Source of the DNA: Candidatus Rubrivivax defluviihabitans
GTDB lineage: Bacteria > Pseudomonadota > Gammaproteobacteria > Burkholderiales > Burkholderiaceae_C
Assembly (NCBI GenBank): GCA_016709385.1
Contig: JADJMW010000014.1
Coordinates: forward strand, 1-58,836
Reading direction: 5' to 3'
Length of the DNA stretch: 58,836 bases
Below are positions 45,401-54,435 of this stretch, one piece after another; position 1 is the stretch's first letter; the number at the start of each line of letters is the position of its first letter. Position numbers and translations under genes: made by a program. The notes beneath the pieces are model-generated. The model was not told where the DNA came from. It ran no database searches and worked only from the letters and a program-made list of their open reading frames with translations.

Positions 45401-45631
45401 GCGGTATCGGTTCGCGAGGTGACTGCGTACACCGCCGCCAAGGTATCGGATTGGACCGCCGTAGCCTACGCACCCGGCGACACGGCCAGGACCATAAGCT
45501 GCGCTGAATTGGGCTGGCCTACCGGTTGCGCCGCGATGGGATTGGTCGGCGAACCGGTGGCTCTGCCCCTGACCCTGCCGGCAGGCACGTTGCGACCCCT
45601 GTTGCGCGCCGACTCGCCCTACCGCCGCTGA
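42488..45631 (+). CDS. Large secreted lipoprotein 2 (carbohydrate-binding plus beta-helix)
   Basis: The protein has 1047 residues. The signal peptide ends in the lipobox LVACLSAC followed by a GGGGG linker. Residues about 50-170 form a CBM60-like sandwich with SVAGFGDDAAFLQVRYNDN. Residues about 200-790 start YYVDANLGDDRNPGTIDRPW and run into a right-handed beta-helix with repeated DNxxxG and N-x-I rungs. The last 250 residues are a beta-rich module with PYVSREASPWDVMADG. It is the intact paralogue of lipoprotein 1. A polysaccharide lyase, epimerase or binding role in the outer membrane is suggested by the fold but not by identified catalytic residues. The ATG is preferred over a GTG 9 bases upstream. 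Confidence 0.75.
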   Translation: MKPLSFDSTLLHRVGCMLVSGVLVACLSACGGGGGAAEAEVGAQTNATASAAPTPATTLAVNATTLTLRASVAGFGDDAAFLQVRYNDNVVGVLEIRATELADESIHMPVPNDGGVLEIVWVNASGVSGRAVTVDQVVVGSSKLSPLDSDVVFDRGDGLAAFDGVDVLPGQHTLTAGGALRFVLPFTGRSYAAAARSRLAADAIGAGYYVDANLGDDRNPGTIDRPWRTLARVAAVRMTSGQGIYLRCGRTWRESLSLGAAQLVDGAIIAGYGSECGTRKAVVSGADDFSGGWRKSGKVWSRTLPAGTAKITQLFMAGQALRTAQWPNADAGSRRMALIAANSTSMKSAALQASDSTSLSGKDLAGATVQVRTQPWFVETRRVLNLGNSRMELDSSTDWALEAGEGFVLQDKRWMLDAAGEFFHDTAAQRLYLIAPAAGAPTDLNTVSVEGSVRDVALALAQRSKLVVRDLAMHAAREDGLRITDAPQTRLERIEARDNMSAGVRLWQWEKIAASTPGPSISDSLVAGNGQYGIDAWHVSGAQIRRNRVLSTGTAAHHLAGVFASVAAGPGAATEDNVVDGSGYIGIRFSSLAGSVIARNTVSGYCRRLSDCGAIYTWTGRDLATATQLSRVEGNRVLAASAQMEGAASDGREVVAGIYVDDFSRNVTVRDNQLTGMPMGIFLHNASNVIVEDNQIWLPTTVGLWASMDQLDADWSRGNVFRNNHIVPLVQAETAAGPLPKFTTSQAIWFWHFIDGEAALAADRNSFADNIVTQLQGPLAAHAWLRGPRGERHVNAVEWQTINPADPPPLRPARFAPMLATLGPELVVSGSFDTGLGPWRTYENPEGRGYALQPVASMDTCFATCMGFTAGHPYDLLASVPFSLRTGVPHVYRWSAAMPASASALVGPPYVSREASPWDVMADGRGFVGYGPRQGAAGEVLAYETFFVPKSSDPARVNLQVETPGVQVAFSAVSVREVTAYTAAKVSDWTAVAYAPGDTARTISCAELGWPTGCAAMGLVGEPVALPLTLPAGTLRPLLRADSPYRR

Positions 45632-45654
45632 TCGCGCCGCCTGGGCCGGCCTGC

Positions 45655-46773
45655 TCAGGCCCTGTGGCCATCCGCGGTCAGGGCGAAGAATTTGCGCATG
45701 GAAGAGAGCAGCACCGCCGCCGAACCCTCCCAATTGAACTTCGCAGCCTGGATGACTCCCGCTTGGCCCAGGCTGGCGCGCAGGGCGGCGTCCGCCAGCA
45801 CCCGCTTCAAGGCCGATGTGACGTCTTCCACTGAAACTGGCGATACCAGAATCGCTGCGCTCCCGGCCACCTCTGGCAAGGAGGTGGTGTTTGACGTGAT
45901 CACCGGCACGCCACTTGCCAGTGCCTCGAGCACCGGCATGCCGAACCCTTCAGCGAAGGCTGGGTAAACAAACAGCTGCGCGTTTCGCATCAGCGCCGGC
46001 AGGTCGGCATCCGAAGCGTTCTCGATCAACCTGACCCGGGCCTCCAGGCCGTGACGGTGGATGGCTGCGAACAGGGGCGCATAGCCGAAGTCACGCTGGC
46101 CCACGATGACCAACGGCGGCGCGGCGGGCTGCAGCTGCGCATAGGCCTCCAGCAAAGTCAGATGGTTCTTTCGCGGCTCCAGCCGCCCGACGGTCAGCAG
46201 GTAGCGCCCAGGCTCCAGACCCAACGCGCGCACGGTGGCGGCACCATCCTCCCCAGGGTAGAAGCGCGCCTTGTCAACGGCGTTGAACGTGACGCCAACC
46301 TTCAACGGGTCGATGCCGTAGATGCGCGCCAACTCAGCGCGGCTGAAGTGGCTGACCGTCAGCAGCACGGCAGCACGGCGCACGGCGGCGCGGCTGGTCA
46401 GCCGCGACTGCCACACGAAGCGGGGCTCGAAGAACTGCGGATGGCTCTCGAACAGCACGTCGTGGATGGTGCAGGCGCAGGGCCCAACAGCCATGGGCGG
46501 CAGCCGGTACTGCACATGCATCAGGTCGATACGGTGCCGCCACTGCAACCAGGGTAGTTGAAGGGCGAGCCGCACCACTCCGGGACGGTGCCTCATACGC
46601 ACGAGCGTCACGTTGGGCAGGGAGAATTCCGCGTAGCTGGCACGCAGTGACTCGACGCCGTCCAGAAAGAAGACAAAGTCGATCTCGGGCGCTTGACGAA
46701 CGGCGCAGCGATACAGGCCAAGCAGGTGGCTGCGTGACCCTTGAAAGATGCCGTCCCAGACGTGGAAGTCCAC
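45655..46773 (-). CDS. Glycosyltransferase, GT4 family
   Basis: The protein has 372 residues. It has the GT-B C-terminal half: YLLTVGRLEPRKNHLTLLEA, then PLVIVGQRDFGY and FVYPAFAEGFGMPVLEALAS with the E-x7-E donor motif. The N-terminal VDFHVWDGIFQGSRSHL is common in EPS GT4 enzymes. The GTG at 46773 is the earliest start after an in-frame TAA; the strand before it (RRVGVDFH) looks coding, so the true start may be lost by a frameshift. The donor sugar cannot be read. Confidence 0.88.
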   Translation of the reverse strand: MDFHVWDGIFQGSRSHLLGLYRCAVRQAPEIDFVFFLDGVESLRASYAEFSLPNVTLVRMRHRPGVVRLALQLPWLQWRHRIDLMHVQYRLPPMAVGPCACTIHDVLFESHPQFFEPRFVWQSRLTSRAAVRRAAVLLTVSHFSRAELARIYGIDPLKVGVTFNAVDKARFYPGEDGAATVRALGLEPGRYLLTVGRLEPRKNHLTLLEAYAQLQPAAPPLVIVGQRDFGYAPLFAAIHRHGLEARVRLIENASDADLPALMRNAQLFVYPAFAEGFGMPVLEALASGVPVITSNTTSLPEVAGSAAILVSPVSVEDVTSALKRVLADAALRASLGQAGVIQAAKFNWEGSAAVLLSSMRKFFALTADGHRA

Positions 46774-46901
46774 GCCGACACGGCGACGCGGAAGCGCCGC
46801 TTAGCGTTGAATGTCATGCGCAGCTTCGTGTCATGGCAACCTAAACAGGGCCAGGAATGGGTCACGACGCCCAGCCCCTTGCTACTGGCTGGACCAAGGC
46901 A

Positions 46902-47580
46902 TTACCCAGGGATTGAACCTGTGCCGAGCAACGATCTTGGAAGATGGTCGATGTAAGCCTGTACAGCCGGCCGGACTGCACTGGGCACCCGCGAACACGA
47001 AAGGAATCCCGCGATCGGCTGGGGCTCAACCTGGTAAGGCAGGCCTTGAAGATAACGCCGCACGTCTCCGTACGACCACAAGAAGTTCTGGCCCCAGGTC
47101 TTGTGCAAGGAGGCCCTCAACCTTTCGGAGAGCCAGCGCTCGACGGTCGATGCGCGCGAGTCGAGGCCATGTGCCACGTCGATCGGAAACTGGCGATTCG
47201 GCCCAGCGACCAACATTGCTCCGCCAGGGCGTACCACGCGAAACACTTCGCGCAGCCAGTCCATGCGGATTGCGTCGTAGTCAGGCAGGCGGTCCGCCAT
47301 CCCATCGGAAGTCCAACATGCTCTATGACCAGGTGTAGCGAAGTCACCCGGCAGCAACGGACCGAATTTGGCTGGTCACGCTGTCCGGCGCAGGTCCATG
47401 CCGCAGCCGGATCCCCGCCGCCGAGCCCAGGAATGGCGCACCATGGCACCAACGCCACACCCATCAGCACTTTGCGCGCCGACCGCCTTGCAAGCGGACC
47501 AGTATTGGACTTGCGGGAGGACCAGTCGGTCCGGGGTGTCCGGCGTCCTGACCTGTCCGGCAAGGACTCCGTAGCCGCAT
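46902..47580 (-). pseudogene. Degenerate SAM-dependent methyltransferase
   Basis: The 3' part (46902 to about 47290) has an intact reading DYDAIRMDWLREVFRVVRPGG, then MLVAGPNRQFPIDVAHG, typical of motif III and the following loop. The 5' part runs through other frames: ARKVL, then GCGVGAMVRHSW, and LHLVIEHVG, which equal motif I and post-I blocks. At least three shifts separate them. The gene would lie upstream of, and co-oriented with, the GT4 gene. Confidence 0.6.
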
Positions 47581-47878
47581 GGTCTGACATTCCGGCATCC
47601 AACAGATAGTGGACTGACGGGGCGATCGCTATCGCCGCTGCCTGATCTTGCGGCTTGGTGACTACCGCGCAGGCCGCATTGCTGGACAGGCAGGATAGTT
47701 TACCAGGCCGCCGCTCGGCGTGACTGGCCGCCCCAACTCCACATCCAAGAACCGCGCCGCCATCTGCGAGAATGGCGTGTTAGCCAGCCTTCTTGGCCGA
47801 AGACCGTCTGCCTGAGCCCGCCCCACGCGCGCGCCCTGCGGCACTCGGACCGCACCAAACAGCCCCCGCAATCAGTCA

Positions 47879-49018
47879 ATGACCAAGACCGTACGCATCC
47901 TGGGTACGCACGGAGTTCCTGCCGCGTACGGCGGCTTCGAAACCGCCGCCGAGAACATCGCGCTCTTCCTGGTTCGCCGAGGCTGGCGCGTCGTCGTGTA
48001 CTGCCAGGCCGAGGGTTCAGGGCCGACCACGGAAGATACGTGGCGAGGCATCGAGCGCGTGCACATTCCGGTGTCGCTCCACGGCTGGAAGGGCACGTCC
48101 AAGTTCGACCTGATTTCGATCCGCCATGCCTGCCGTCATCGCGACCTGTGCCTGACCTTCGGCTACAACACGGCGGTGTTCAACCTGCTGCAGCGGCTGC
48201 ATGGCATCCCCAATGTCATCAACATGGACGGCATAGAGTGGTCGCGGGCGCGATGGGGCTGGGCCAAGCAGGCCATCCTCTACGTCAACGAGCGCATCGG
48301 CTGCTACGTGGGCAACCACCTCATCGCCGACCATCCCGAGATAGAGAAGTACCTGCTGACGCGCGCGCCGCAGCGCAAGATCACCACCCTCACCTACGGG
48401 GCCGATCCCGTGCCCGACGCACCGCTGGCGCCGGTTCTCGCGCTGGGTCTGCAGCCCGGTGGGTACCTCACGCTGATCGCGAGGCCGATCCCGGAGAACT
48501 CCATCCTCGAGATGGTGACCGGCTTCTCGGCCAAGCCGCGCGGCAAGAAGCTGGTGGTGCTGGGCAACTTCGACGCCAGCCTGGACCCCTACCATGCACA
48601 GGTGTTGGCCGCAGCCGGGCCTGAAGTGCAATTCGTGGGCGCCATCTACGACCCGGCCATCGTCAAGGCCCTGCGCTTTCATGGGCTGGCCTACGCGCAC
48701 GGCCACACCGTCGGTGGCACCAATCCGTCGCTGGTGGAGGCCATGGCCGCGTCCAACCCCGTCATCGCGCACGACAACGCCTACAACCGCTGGGTGGCAC
48801 GAGACGCGGCGCTGTACTTCAAAGACGCTGCCGGTTTTTCCGCCTGCGTGGGCGAGTTGCTCGCCTCGCCCGCACGTCTGACGGAACTGCGCACGGCCAG
48901 CGCGGCCCGATTCCTGCAGGAATTCACCTGGGACCACGTGGCCGGACAGTACGAGGACTTGCTGTTGAAGTTTCTGCCCGCACCGCGGGCCCTGCCATCG
49001 ACCGAGGTCAACAAGTGA
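47879..49018 (+). CDS. DUF1972 / GT4-type glycosyltransferase (rhamnosyltransferase-like)
   Basis: The protein has 379 residues. The N-terminal VRILGTHGVPAAYGGFETAA is diagnostic of the DUF1972 domain. Then DGIEWSRARWGWAKQ, GADPVPDAP, and a GT-B half with VLGNFDASLDPYHAQ and HGHTVGGTNPSLVEAMA. Related enzymes transfer rhamnose in O-antigen and EPS assembly, so a link to the rfb genes is likely but not proven. The 276 bp before it show no gene. It overlaps the next gene by four bases. Confidence 0.87.
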   Translation: MTKTVRILGTHGVPAAYGGFETAAENIALFLVRRGWRVVVYCQAEGSGPTTEDTWRGIERVHIPVSLHGWKGTSKFDLISIRHACRHRDLCLTFGYNTAVFNLLQRLHGIPNVINMDGIEWSRARWGWAKQAILYVNERIGCYVGNHLIADHPEIEKYLLTRAPQRKITTLTYGADPVPDAPLAPVLALGLQPGGYLTLIARPIPENSILEMVTGFSAKPRGKKLVVLGNFDASLDPYHAQVLAAAGPEVQFVGAIYDPAIVKALRFHGLAYAHGHTVGGTNPSLVEAMAASNPVIAHDNAYNRWVARDAALYFKDAAGFSACVGELLASPARLTELRTASAARFLQEFTWDHVAGQYEDLLLKFLPAPRALPSTEVNK

Positions 49019-50118
49019 GTGCCACCACTGGAGCTTCCGTGATCCGTTTGGCCATCGTCGGCCTCGGCAAGATGGGTTTATCCCACCTGGCCATCCTGCG
49101 CGCCCATCCGCAGATCAACCTGGTTGCGGCCTGTGACGCCACGGCCTATCTGACCGACGTGCTGACCAAGCACGCCGGGCTCAAGTGCCACAACGAGTTC
49201 GACCGCATGCTGGCCGAAGAGCAGCTCGATGCCGTGCTGGTGGCCACACCGTCCAAGCTGCACGCGGGCATGGTGAAAACGGCGCTGGAGCGCGGCCTGC
49301 ACGTCTTCTGCGAGAAGCCATTCGTGCTGGACGTGAGCGACGGCGAAGAGCTCGTCGCGTTGGCCGCCAGCAAGCAGCGCGTCACCCAGGTGGGCTACCA
49401 CTATCGCTTTGTCGGTGCCTTTCAAGAGGCCGCGCGGGTGGTGCGCTCGGGGGCCCTGGGCACCGTCCACCATGTGCGCGCAGAAGCCTACGGCCCTGTC
49501 GTGCTGCGGCCCAAGGGGGGCACCTGGCGTTCGGCCAAGGGCGAAGGCGGCGGGGCACTGTACGACTATGCCTGCCACGCCATCGACCTGGTCAACTTCG
49601 TGGCCGGCGCGCCAGGCTCGGTTTCGGGCGTGGTGCGGCACGGCGTGTTCTCTCGCGACGTGGACGACGAGGTGTACTGCACGCTCCACTACCCTGGCGG
49701 CGCCAGCGGTCAGTTGTGCGTGAACTGGAGCGACGAGAGCTTTCGCAAGATGTCCACCAAGATCTCGGTCTGGGGCACCAACGGCCGCATCACTGCAGAC
49801 CGCCAGGAATGCCAGATCTTCCTGCGTGAACCGGCGGCCGACCTGCCCGACACGCCAGCGGGCTGGACAGTGCGCTACACCACCGAGCTCACCGAAGAAG
49901 TATGGTTCTATCTGCGCGGCGAGGAGTACTCGGCGCAGATCGACTACTTCGTGCAAAGCATCCTGCGCAACCGAACCGACGGTGAAAACAGCTTCCGCTC
50001 GGCAATACAGACCGACCGCGTGGTGGCCATGATCCTGTCAGAAGCCCAGACATCGACCCCGGTCGCCCCGGCCGCCGCCTCGGCAGGCAGGAGCCTGTGG
50101 TCCAGGCTCTTCGGCTGA
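49015..50118 (+). CDS. Gfo/Idh/MocA-family NAD(P)-dependent oxidoreductase
   Basis: The protein has 367 residues. The GTG at 49015 overlaps the upstream stop (GTGA). It has the Rossmann start IRLAIVGLGKMGLSHLAILR, VATPSKLH and the family's HVFCEKPFVLD with catalytic Lys of EKP. A C-terminal beta sheet with DYACHAIDLVNF follows (the general base His/Asp). Such enzymes oxidise or reduce sugar-nucleotide or cyclitol substrates. The neighbours point to a nucleotide-sugar or EPS sugar. Confidence 0.88.
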   Translation: MSATTGASVIRLAIVGLGKMGLSHLAILRAHPQINLVAACDATAYLTDVLTKHAGLKCHNEFDRMLAEEQLDAVLVATPSKLHAGMVKTALERGLHVFCEKPFVLDVSDGEELVALAASKQRVTQVGYHYRFVGAFQEAARVVRSGALGTVHHVRAEAYGPVVLRPKGGTWRSAKGEGGGALYDYACHAIDLVNFVAGAPGSVSGVVRHGVFSRDVDDEVYCTLHYPGGASGQLCVNWSDESFRKMSTKISVWGTNGRITADRQECQIFLREPAADLPDTPAGWTVRYTTELTEEVWFYLRGEEYSAQIDYFVQSILRNRTDGENSFRSAIQTDRVVAMILSEAQTSTPVAPAAASAGRSLWSRLFG

Positions 50119-50151
50119 AGCCAGACACCTGCAATCGAGAGCACGAACCCC

Positions 50152-51012
50152 ATGGACCGCGTACTTTTCGGTGACAACCAGTTCTTCGGCGTGAACCACA
50201 TGTCCGAGGAGAAGGCGCGCGCGCAGCAGATGCGCTTCCAGGACCTGCAGTCGATCCTCGACGTGCTGGACGCGGCCTGGCAGGAGGGCATACGCACCTT
50301 CATGTGCACCACGCACGACCGCGTGGCGCAGATCTGCGACCACTTCCGCGCGCACAAGGACAGGTACCCCGACTATCGCTTCTACCCGTGCATGCCCTAC
50401 GCGCACAAGTACGCCAACGCCGTCACCGAGCACGGCATGATCGACGCGCTGCGCAGGTTCCTGCCCGAGGACGGCGCGCTCAGCACCATGCTCAAGGGCG
50501 GGGTGGCGCTGGCCAACAAGGACGTGGACACCATCCTGCGCCTGCTGATCGACGCCGAGATGAAGATGTTCCACGGCCTGGACACGCCGGTGGTCTTCAT
50601 CCAGAACGTCATCACCGACCTGTTGCTCGGGGTGGGCATGAACCAGGCGCTGAAAACCTTTCACGACCACGTGCGCGAAGCCTATGGTGCCGAGCCGGGC
50701 TACATCACCATGAATACGCCGCGCTTGCTGGACGTGCTGGACAGCCTGGGCATAGTGAATCCGATCGTTTGCGCCAACATCAACAAGATCGGCTTTCGCA
50801 TGTGCGGGGGCATCGCGCTCTACGAGAGCACCATCGCCACACGCAAGTTCAGGCCGGTGGCGATGTCGGTGCTTGCGTCGGGCGCCATTTCGCCGCGCGA
50901 GGCCATCGAGTACGTCTGCAGGCAGCCGCAGATCGAGTCCATCGTGTTCGGTGCTTCCAGCCGCGCGAACATCCGGCAGACCAAGCAGCTGATCGACGAG
51001 TTGAGCGCTTGA
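50152..51012 (+). CDS. Aldo/keto-reductase-like TIM-barrel protein
   Basis: The protein has 286 residues. It begins RVLFGDNQFFGVNHMSEEKA, and its C-terminus (VLASGAISPREAIEYVCRQP then IESIVFGASSRANI) matches the end of aldo/keto reductases, where the final helices bind NADP. The catalytic Asp-Tyr-Lys-His set of AKRs was not found as such. It is 33 bp after the Gfo/Idh gene and convergent with the Wzy-like gene. Function is uncertain; a sugar-modifying partner of the oxidoreductase is plausible. Confidence 0.6.
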   Translation: MDRVLFGDNQFFGVNHMSEEKARAQQMRFQDLQSILDVLDAAWQEGIRTFMCTTHDRVAQICDHFRAHKDRYPDYRFYPCMPYAHKYANAVTEHGMIDALRRFLPEDGALSTMLKGGVALANKDVDTILRLLIDAEMKMFHGLDTPVVFIQNVITDLLLGVGMNQALKTFHDHVREAYGAEPGYITMNTPRLLDVLDSLGIVNPIVCANINKIGFRMCGGIALYESTIATRKFRPVAMSVLASGAISPREAIEYVCRQPQIESIVFGASSRANIRQTKQLIDELSA

Positions 51013-51019
51013 CGGCGGC

Positions 51020-52315
51020 TCAGGCCGCCTTGCGCTCTGGCCGGCCGAGGATGCCGATGGCCATGCCGGCAGCGAGACCGAGGTTGGCCCAGATCACCAG
51101 CAGGAACGGGCCCTTGAGCAACAAGGGGTTGAAGGTGAAGGTGACCAGCGCCGCCACCTGAAAGAATCGCGCGGTGGTGAAGTAGGCGTTGAGCACGCGG
51201 TCGTCGCGCGTGGCCTTCACGGCGCGGTGGATGAGCGAGAAGATCTTCCAGTATCCCAGGAAGAAGAGGGTGAATGCAATCAGGCCACCGTGCTTGAGCA
51301 AGTCCAGTACGTCGCCGTGAGTGGGGATGTAGTACTTGCGGTAGTTGTCGCTATAGATCTCACCCGAACTACTGAGGTAGGCGTTACCCCACAGCGGCGA
51401 CTCGTAGAACTGCCGCAGGGCGGCGTCATACTGCTGCAAGCGCACCTCGGGGTTGCCTGACGGGAGAAACTCTCGATACTCGACATAAAGCAGGCCCGCC
51501 ACCGCGGCAACGGCCGCGACGAAGAGGGCCGCGGCAATGGAGTAGGCCGGGCGCCAGTTCTTGTCCAGTCGCCGCCAGCCGGCTGTGACCGCGATGTGCA
51601 ACACCGCCAGCCCGACGACGAGAAAGCCCGTCAGCTTCTGGTTGAGTACGGCCAGCACCACCATCAAAACGAACATCGAGAGTTTCACTGCCCTGGAGCG
51701 CGCGGCATAGAAGACCGCGAAGAAACCGGCCACAACGATGTACTGGGTCTCGTGGAGCATGGTCTGCCCCCAATTGAAGCGCGCAACTTCTCCGGTCAAC
51801 GCAGCCAGCGAAATCACGAAACTCAGCAACATCAGCCCGACTGCCCAGCGACGGGCACGCAGCCCATCGCTGGTGGACAACATGAACGCTGGCAGCAGGG
51901 CCAGATAAACGCCGAAGGCCAGGTAAGACTCAGTGACCTTCAATTCCCACTTGGCTACCGCGGAGCCCACCAAGGAAAACAGCGCAAGAAGCACGAAAGG
52001 CCAGCACACACGCAGGACCGCATGCAATGGCAGCGCATGGTGGTTGTACGCCAAGCCGCTCAGGTGCAGCACCAACACGAGCCCGGTCATTACCAGCGGA
52101 ACGTGTGCCAGCATGGTCTGATGCAACTGCACGCCGAACAATGGGAAGGCGATGCTCTCCACGTAGGCCAGGGCCAACGCGCCGAGAAGCAACCACTCGG
52201 TGAATTGCAGTCCACCTCTTGCGGGCCAGCCGGACGCGGCGAAGCGGGAAGCCGGTGCGCGCATAGGCGCGTAAGCCCGACGCGGAAACCATCGACTCGG
52301 GGACAAGCTGTTCAT
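51020..52315 (-). CDS. Wzy/O-antigen ligase-like membrane protein
   Basis: The protein has 431 residues with about ten to eleven hydrophobic segments. A long periplasmic-type loop with VEYREFLPSGNPEVRLQQYD, then a hydrophobic tail, resembles O-antigen polymerase or ligase. The short spacing within the minus-strand operon (overlap with the GT2 stop by four bases) supports a role as EPS polymerase. Polymerase versus ligase cannot be told from sequence. Confidence 0.75.
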   Translation of the reverse strand: MNSLSPSRWFPRRAYAPMRAPASRFAASGWPARGGLQFTEWLLLGALALAYVESIAFPLFGVQLHQTMLAHVPLVMTGLVLVLHLSGLAYNHHALPLHAVLRVCWPFVLLALFSLVGSAVAKWELKVTESYLAFGVYLALLPAFMLSTSDGLRARRWAVGLMLLSFVISLAALTGEVARFNWGQTMLHETQYIVVAGFFAVFYAARSRAVKLSMFVLMVVLAVLNQKLTGFLVVGLAVLHIAVTAGWRRLDKNWRPAYSIAAALFVAAVAAVAGLLYVEYREFLPSGNPEVRLQQYDAALRQFYESPLWGNAYLSSSGEIYSDNYRKYYIPTHGDVLDLLKHGGLIAFTLFFLGYWKIFSLIHRAVKATRDDRVLNAYFTTARFFQVAALVTFTFNPLLLKGPFLLVIWANLGLAAGMAIGILGRPERKAA

Positions 52316-53241
52316 ACGTTTCTCTCCGGGTTTCCATGCGCCGTGACGACGGCGGCGGGTTCCGAACCGCCCTCGACATCAGACAACGAATACCGCGTGC
52401 CCAGCTGCCTGGCCGTGAAGACGGCGTACCGCGGTGATTCGTCGATTGCGTAGCGGTACTGCAAGTCCACCCTGCGATAACAGCCTCGAAGCAGCCGCTC
52501 GGCACGCCGTGCGGCAAGAGCCAGCGCACGCAGCGGGCGCCAGCGGAAGGCACCAAAAGCCAGCCGAATGCTTTCGGCCTCTTGCGCCATGCCGGTGTGG
52601 GTGCTGAGATTGGTGCCGTCGATGCCAAACGTCGACAGCACCACCGGCAAGTGGTGAAAGCGAGCTCCCGCCGCGAGCAAGCGCAACACCAGGTCCTTGT
52701 CGGCCGCGTAACGGTATCGGCTGTCCAGCTTCAGCAGCCCGCGGTCCCAGAGTTCACGCCGGTAGAAGAGCGTGCAGGTCATGGTGTTGAGGTGCGTGTT
52801 CGCCACATAGAAGCGGCACAAGGGAATCTCGCGCCGCAGCGCCACCGCGCGACCGTGCGCGTCGGTCACCAGAAAGTCACCCGAAACCACGTCCACCTCC
52901 GGATGCGCCTCGAAGCAGGCCTGCACCTGCGTCAACGTCCCTGGCAGGTATTGCTCGTCGCTATTCAGCCAGGACAGGTAGCGCCCACCTGCGCGCGACC
53001 ATGCACGGTTGATGGCGTCATACATGCCGCCATCGGCCTCGCTCACAGGGTGCAAGTCGGCGTGCTGCGCCGCCTGCGCACGCAACCAGTCGGCCGTGCC
53101 GTCGGTGGACCTTGCGTCCTGCACCAGGTGCTCCAGAGCCACATCACTCTGCCCGCGAACCGAACCGACACAGCGCTTTAGCTTGTCAAGGGAGTTCCGC
53201 GTGGGCGTGGCCACACTGAACACCGGCAACGCCGCATTCAT
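52312..53241 (-). CDS. Glycosyltransferase, GT2 family
   Basis: The protein has 309 residues. The N-terminal PVFSVATPTRNSLDKLKRCV is followed by SEADGGMYDAINRAWSRAGG and YLSWLNSDEQYLPG, the GT-A nucleotide-binding and metal-binding blocks. A later CTLFYRRELWDRG and DKDLVLRLL fit the acceptor side. It overlaps the GT4 gene stop by four bases. It would add one sugar to the lipid-linked unit. Confidence 0.88.
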   Translation of the reverse strand: MNAALPVFSVATPTRNSLDKLKRCVGSVRGQSDVALEHLVQDARSTDGTADWLRAQAAQHADLHPVSEADGGMYDAINRAWSRAGGRYLSWLNSDEQYLPGTLTQVQACFEAHPEVDVVSGDFLVTDAHGRAVALRREIPLCRFYVANTHLNTMTCTLFYRRELWDRGLLKLDSRYRYAADKDLVLRLLAAGARFHHLPVVLSTFGIDGTNLSTHTGMAQEAESIRLAFGAFRWRPLRALALAARRAERLLRGCYRRVDLQYRYAIDESPRYAVFTARQLGTRYSLSDVEGGSEPAAVVTAHGNPERNV

Positions 53242-54435
53242 GCGGCGACCTCGTGCGCACTCGCCACCGTCTTGAGCAAAGCGATGTACTGCGCCGTGAA
53301 GGCGGTGTAAAGCGTCGGGTCGGGTCGCGGCGGGTGCGATGTGGCGGCGTCGCCCGCATGCCTACGGGCCAGGCCTTCGAGCAGCGCCGCCAGCGCCGCC
53401 GCATCGTCGGTACCAAAGCACTTGGCATCGGATCGGCCGGCAACCTGCTCGCGGTGCACGGCGATGTCGCTCACCAGCAGGGGCTTGCCCAGCGCCTTGG
53501 CTTCTTCGACGGTGGTGCTCCAGCCCTCGAAGCGTGAAGGGTTGAGCACGGCCAGGCTGTGCGCCAGCAGCACCAGCATGTCCTGTCGCGGAATGACGCC
53601 CAGGATGCGGTAATCCGCAGTCAGGCCTTGGGCCCGCACCCCCGCTTCGGAACTCTGTGAAGTAGGCCGGGCTGCGCGGGTCTTCGGTCTTTCCCGTGCT
53701 CACGATCAACGGCGCGGGGCGGCCCTCGTCGCGCAACAGCTTCAGGGCCCGCACGACTACCTGGTGGTTCTTGTGCTGCCAATACTGGTTGGGCAGAAAC
53801 ACGTAGGGTCTGGCAATGCCGTGACGCGCGAAGACCTCGTCGCGCAGCGAGGCTGACTGCAGGGGCTCGAAGTTGACCTTGGGCGCAAAGCGCAGCACAT
53901 GCAACTTGCGCCTGTCGGCGCCGAACAGACTGACGGCATCGTCGCAGGCAGCCTGGCTGCTCAGGATCAGCCCGTCGGCGCGGCGAATGTAGAGCTGGAC
54001 CTTCCTCTGCAACGCATCAACGACCGATGGTGGAAACAGTTCGGGCAGGTGCTTGAACTGGAAATCCGGAATCCATGGCAGGGTGGGAATGCCCGCTGCG
54101 CTGGCACCTTCAACATACTTGAAGAGCACCGCACGAACGTCGTAATACTTCAGCTGGGCCAGAAGCTGAGTGTCGCGCCCGGTGGCCAATACCAGCGCCT
54201 TGCGCAGCACCCAGGCCGGCAACTTGCGCTTGAGCATGCCCAGCGCGTGCACCATCACGCGTGGCGAAGGATGCAGGTCGTTGAAGAAGCCGGGCTCGTC
54301 GGTGAGGAGATGCAGCCGCAAACCAGGGTCGGCAGCGGCGTCGAACACCGTCACCAGGTTGCGAAAGTAGTTGACGCCGCCGAGCCAGTGCTCGCTCAGC
54401 CCGTCCACGGCGATGGCGATGTTGAGCACGGTCAC
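53238..54435 (-). pseudogene. Glycosyltransferase GT4 with a single frameshift at a G5 run
   Basis: A GTG at 54435 (GTGA overlap with the upstream stop) opens TVLNIAIAVDGLSEHWLGGV. The frame continues through FLPNQYWQHKNHQVVVRAL. At a G5 run (53639-53643) it shifts, and the rest (VRAQGLTADYRILGVIPRQD, FNPSRFEGWSTTVEEAKALG in sense) carries the GT-B donor motif. Total length is one base over a multiple of three, which fits a one-base insertion. Otherwise well preserved. Confidence 0.8.
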
